The notes under the pieces: model-generated
Databases searched by the model: none
The model's input: only the letters and a program-made list of their open reading frames with translations
Told to the model about the DNA's origin: nothing
In this document: positions 61,330 through 64,000 of the stretch, one piece after another
Numbering within the stretch: position 1 is the stretch's first letter
How the letters are laid out: each line of letters opens with the position of its first letter
DNA from: Gulosibacter sp. 10
GTDB taxonomy: Bacteria > Actinomycetota > Actinomycetes > Actinomycetales > Microbacteriaceae
NCBI RefSeq assembly: GCF_900163695.1
Contig: NZ_FUIC01000024.1
Span: 1 to 64,000, forward strand
DNA length: 64,000 bases
Direction of reading: 5' to 3'
Made by a program: the position numbers and the translations under genes

Positions 61330-62802
61330 ATGTCTACGACTTCTGATGCCGGCGCGGCGCAGCAGAGCGACCGCGGCTGGTTCAGACGGCTCAGGAAGCC
61401 GATCCTCTCCGGGTGGGCGGGCACCACCCTGGAATTCTTCGATTTCCAGATCTACGCGCTCGCCGCGGCGCTGGTGTTCAACCGGATCTTCTTCCCGGAG
61501 CTCGACCCGGCGCTGGGCATGCTCTCGAGCTTCGGCACCTACGCGGTGGGCTTCTTCGCCCGCCCGATCGGCGCGATCTTCTTCGGCTGGCTCGGCGACA
61601 AGAAGGGGCGCAAGCTCGTGCTGGTGGTCACCATCGGCATGATGGGCGTCTCGACCATGCTGATCGGCCTGCTGCCCGACTACCACCAGGTCGGCATCCT
61701 CGCGCCCATCCTGCTGCTGCTCCTGCGCGTCGTGCAGGGCCTCGGCGCCGGTGCCGAGCTCGCGGGCGCCACGGTGTTCCTCGCCGAGTTCGCGCCCAAG
61801 CGCAAGCGCGGCATCGTCTCGGCCTTCGTCGCGCTCGGCACGAACTCCGGCACGCTGCTCGCCTCCTTCACATGGCTGCTGCTCGCGATGATGCCGGAGG
61901 ACATGCTGCTGAGCTGGGGCTGGCGCATCCCGTTCGTCGCCTCCATCCTCGTGACCCTGTTCACGCTCTACATCCGCCGCCACCTCGACGAGACCCCCGT
62001 GTTCAAGTCCATCGAGGAGCAGGAGGCGGTCAAGCAGATCGAGGCCGAGACGGCCGCCCGCGCGGAGCAGATCGAGGAGGCGCGCAAGCCGCTCGGCGAG
62101 ATCCTGCGCAAGGGCTGGAAGACCTTCCTGCTCGCGATGATGCTGCGCATCGGCGAATCCGGCACGACGTACCTCTACCAGACCTTCCTCGTCGGCTACA
62201 TCGCCACGACGCTGCTCATGGACCGCTCGATCGCCTCCGCCGGCGTCATGGTGGCCTCGCTGCTCGGCTTCATCACGGTGCCGCTGTTCGGCCTGCTCGC
62301 CGACAAGTACGGCCGCCGCATCATCTACCGCTACGTCTCGCTGTTCCAGGCGCTCTTCGCCTTCCCGGCGCTCGCCTTCCTGCAGACCACGAGCGTGGCC
62401 TCGGTGATGCTCGCGCTCATCGGCGGCATGAGCATCGGCATGCTGGGCATGTACGCGGTGCAGTCCTCCTATCTGCCGGAGATGTTCGGCAGCCGCTACC
62501 GCTACACGGGCCTCGCCGCGGCCAAGGAGATCGGCGCGCTCGTCTCGGGCGGCATCGCCCCGGTGGTCGCCACAGGCCTACTCGCCTGGTTCTCGAACTC
62601 CTGGATCCCGATCGCCGTGTACATCTCGGTGCTCGCCCTCATCGCCTTCGTCGCGACCTTCATCGCCCCCGAGACGGTGGGCCGCGACCTGACCCGCGAA
62701 TCGGACGCGGTCGACGACCCGGACTACGCCGGGCGGTCGAGCGCCGAGGTCCTCGCGGAACTCGACCAGCCCATCCCGACTCCCGAAGGGGGACACCGAT
62801 GA
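61330..62802 (+). CDS. MHS-family major facilitator transporter
   Basis: A 490-residue 12-helix transporter of the metabolite:H+ symporter/sugar porter-like branch. Signatures: GTTLEFFDFQIYALAAAL, GWLGDKKGRKLVLVV, RVVQGLGAGAELAGATVFLAEFAPKRKRG and ADKYGRRIIYRYV. The central loop (VFKSIEEQEAVKQIEAETAARAEQIEEARKPL) is long and charged, probably coiled-coil. ATG 61330 follows GAAGGAG. The stop overlaps the IolB start, so it probably imports an inositol- or uronate-like substrate. Confidence 0.9.
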   Translation: MSTTSDAGAAQQSDRGWFRRLRKPILSGWAGTTLEFFDFQIYALAAALVFNRIFFPELDPALGMLSSFGTYAVGFFARPIGAIFFGWLGDKKGRKLVLVVTIGMMGVSTMLIGLLPDYHQVGILAPILLLLLRVVQGLGAGAELAGATVFLAEFAPKRKRGIVSAFVALGTNSGTLLASFTWLLLAMMPEDMLLSWGWRIPFVASILVTLFTLYIRRHLDETPVFKSIEEQEAVKQIEAETAARAEQIEEARKPLGEILRKGWKTFLLAMMLRIGESGTTYLYQTFLVGYIATTLLMDRSIASAGVMVASLLGFITVPLFGLLADKYGRRIIYRYVSLFQALFAFPALAFLQTTSVASVMLALIGGMSIGMLGMYAVQSSYLPEMFGSRYRYTGLAAAKEIGALVSGGIAPVVATGLLAWFSNSWIPIAVYISVLALIAFVATFIAPETVGRDLTRESDAVDDPDYAGRSSAEVLAELDQPIPTPEGGHR

Positions 62803-63656
62803 CCTACCAGTTCTCGACCGACCGCGACGCGACGGGGATCGTCCTCGACGTGGGCGGGGACCGGGGAAGGCCGCAGTACACGCGACTGCAGGTCGTGCGC
62901 ATCGACGGCACCGGCGAGCACTCGCTGCGCGTCGACGACGAGGAGCTCGTCGCCATCCCGCTCTCCGGCGGCTTCGACATCGAGCGCGAGGGCGAGGTCC
63001 ACCGCCTCGCCGGACGCGAGTCGCCCATCCACGAGCTCACGGACTTCCTCTACGTGGAGCCGCACTCGGCCGTCACGATCCGCGGCGAGCGGGGCGCGCG
63101 CATCGCCCTCGCCTTCGCGAAGGCGGAGCGGGGCCCCGCGACCCGGGTGGTCGCCCGCGAGGAGGTCGGGGTGAGTATCCGCGGCGGGGGCACGACCTCG
63201 CGGCAGATCAACGCGCTCGTCGGGGAGAACGCCGCCGAGTCCACGTCGATCATCATCGGCGAGATCCTCACGCCGGGCGGCGGCTGGTCCTCCTATCCCG
63301 CCCACAAGCACGACGACGACTCCGAGGAGGAGAGCGAGCTCGAGGAGATCTACTACTTCGAGATCGACGACGGCGAGGGCCCGGAGGGGCACGGCTTCGC
63401 GTACCAGCGGGTGTGGAGCGCGGACGACCGCGAGCTCGACATCCTCGCGGAGGCGAAGCACGGCGACGCGATCGCGATCCCGCACGGATGGCACGGGCCG
63501 GTGGCGGTGGCCCCCGGCTGCACGCTCTACAACCTCTACCTGATGGCGGGTCCGAACGGGCCGACCTGGAATATCACGGACCATCCCGAGCAGACCTGGA
63601 TCAGGTCGACCTGGGACGGGCAGCCGCCCCATTCCTCGCTTCCCATCGCGCAGTAG
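62799..63656 (+). CDS. iolB: 5-deoxy-glucuronate isomerase
   Basis: A 285-residue bicupin of the IolB/KduI family, which isomerises 5-deoxy-D-glucuronate to 5-deoxy-2-keto-gluconate in myo-inositol breakdown. Visible: GGWSSYPAHKHD (metal His pair) followed by an acidic insert and ELEEIYYFEID (metal Glu), then IPHGWHGPVAVAPGCTLYNLYLMAG with the last metal His. The start overlaps the transporter stop. No other iol genes are visible to the left; they may follow to the right beyond the GntR gene, or this may be a dispersed iol module. mmsA at 21 kb could supply the last step. Confidence 0.9.
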   Translation: MTYQFSTDRDATGIVLDVGGDRGRPQYTRLQVVRIDGTGEHSLRVDDEELVAIPLSGGFDIEREGEVHRLAGRESPIHELTDFLYVEPHSAVTIRGERGARIALAFAKAERGPATRVVAREEVGVSIRGGGTTSRQINALVGENAAESTSIIIGEILTPGGGWSSYPAHKHDDDSEEESELEEIYYFEIDDGEGPEGHGFAYQRVWSADDRELDILAEAKHGDAIAIPHGWHGPVAVAPGCTLYNLYLMAGPNGPTWNITDHPEQTWIRSTWDGQPPHSSLPIAQ

Positions 63657-63723
63657 GGTGTGACTCGATGCCCGGCGCATATCGACTTGCGCCGGGAATT
63701 CGAGAAGAAAGAGGTCCGCACTG

Positions 63724-64000
63724 ATGAATCCCGATATTCCGCTTTACGAGCAGATCGCGAGATCGATCGAGGCGAGGATCATCTCCGGGGAGCTTCCCGT
63801 CGGTGCGAATCTCGAGAGCGAGGCCACCATGATGGCGCAGTTCGAGGTCTCGCGGGCGACTGTCCGGCAGGCGCTCGCGAGGCTCGAGACGAAGGGCCTC
63901 ATCCACCGGAGCCGGGGCGTGCCGACCACCGTGGCGCGGCGCACCATCGTCCGGCCCACGGAGTTCCACAGCCTCTTCGAGGACCTCGTGGGGCCGGGGG
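63724..64000 (+). CDS. GntR-family transcriptional regulator (cut by window end)
   Basis: The first 92 codons of a GntR regulator. ATG 63724 follows AAAGAGGTC. The winged helix is complete: IPLYEQIARSIEARIISGELPVG, then SEATMMAQFEVSRATVRQALARLETKGLIHRSRG, then PTTVARR. The sequence after it (TEFHSLFEDL) suggests the HutC/UTRA subfamily. It is downstream of iolB in the same direction and probably binds the long inverted repeat at 61217-61261. Confidence 0.88.
   Translation, partial: MNPDIPLYEQIARSIEARIISGELPVGANLESEATMMAQFEVSRATVRQALARLETKGLIHRSRGVPTTVARRTIVRPTEFHSLFEDLVGPG

Overview
The window is very GC-rich throughout, with strong G/C preference at third codon positions and only short AT-richer patches in promoters. 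The gene repertoire is actinobacterial: DUF6504 next to DnaE2, a RecQ with a phosphoribosyltransferase-like tail, a fused E1 alpha-beta 2-oxo acid dehydrogenase, many leaderless starts, and IclR/LacI/GntR/PucR regulators. I infer a soil- or host-associated member of the Microbacteriaceae (Leucobacter or a close relative). The genus is a guess from gene content, not a measured identity. Both ends of the window cut genes.

Layout. 1-0.4 kb: 5' part of an ISL3-family transposase on the minus strand, abutting a 5'-damaged DapA-family aldolase gene. 0.5-5.1 kb: DapA-like lyase, FMN 2-hydroxyacid oxidase, medium-chain dehydrogenase and a PruA-type semialdehyde dehydrogenase. 5.3-8.3 kb: class III aminotransferase divergent from a PucR regulator. 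8.5-10.6 kb: RecQ helicase. 10.8-20.9 kb: IclR-flanked catabolic block (aldehyde dehydrogenase plus KstD-like flavoprotein, divergent from a TPP enzyme, Zn-dehydrogenase, MHS transporter, epimerase and TIM-barrel isomerase). 21-25 kb: MmsA, alpha/beta hydrolase and a butanediol-dehydrogenase-like enzyme, with unusual palindromes and repeats between them. 25-28.5 kb: amidohydrolase, LacI and GntR regulators. 28.5-32.7 kb: VOC protein divergent from fused E1 and E2 subunits of a 2-oxo acid dehydrogenase. 32.7-34.9 kb: XRE-cupin regulator, Dabb protein and isomerase. 35.1-41.6 kb: RbsABC-type sugar importer followed by two short-chain dehydrogenases. 41.8-46.8 kb: second LacI regulator, M24 hydrolase, divergent aldehyde dehydrogenase, YdcZ-type transporter. 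46.9-47.9 kb: ribbon-helix-helix protein and a frameshifted partner. 48-52.4 kb: SOS genes (dnaE2, DUF6504, SRAP peptidase) with a LexA-like box. 52.8-58.3 kb: NMT1-type ABC importer fused in one operon to YcnI and CopCD, suggesting copper handling. 58.4-61 kb: unknown protein and an aldo-keto reductase. 61.3-64 kb: MHS transporter, IolB and a GntR regulator cut by the window edge.

How the parts fit. Most of the window is a collection of small carbon-source modules: transporter, dehydrogenases or isomerases, and a dedicated one-component regulator. Two LacI paralogues have nearly the same recognition helix, and five near-identical 14-bp boxes (consensus TGCAATCGTTNGCA) sit in front of the sugar importer, the isomerase, the M24/aldehyde dehydrogenase pair and LacI itself, so these pieces look like one regulon. 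Many non-operon genes share a TAnnnT element whose last base lies 6-7 nt before the start codon, indicating leaderless transcripts. The nearest thing to an undescribed system is the RHH plus frameshifted-partner cassette and the ABC-YcnI-CopCD operon. No tRNA, rRNA or CRISPR array was seen.
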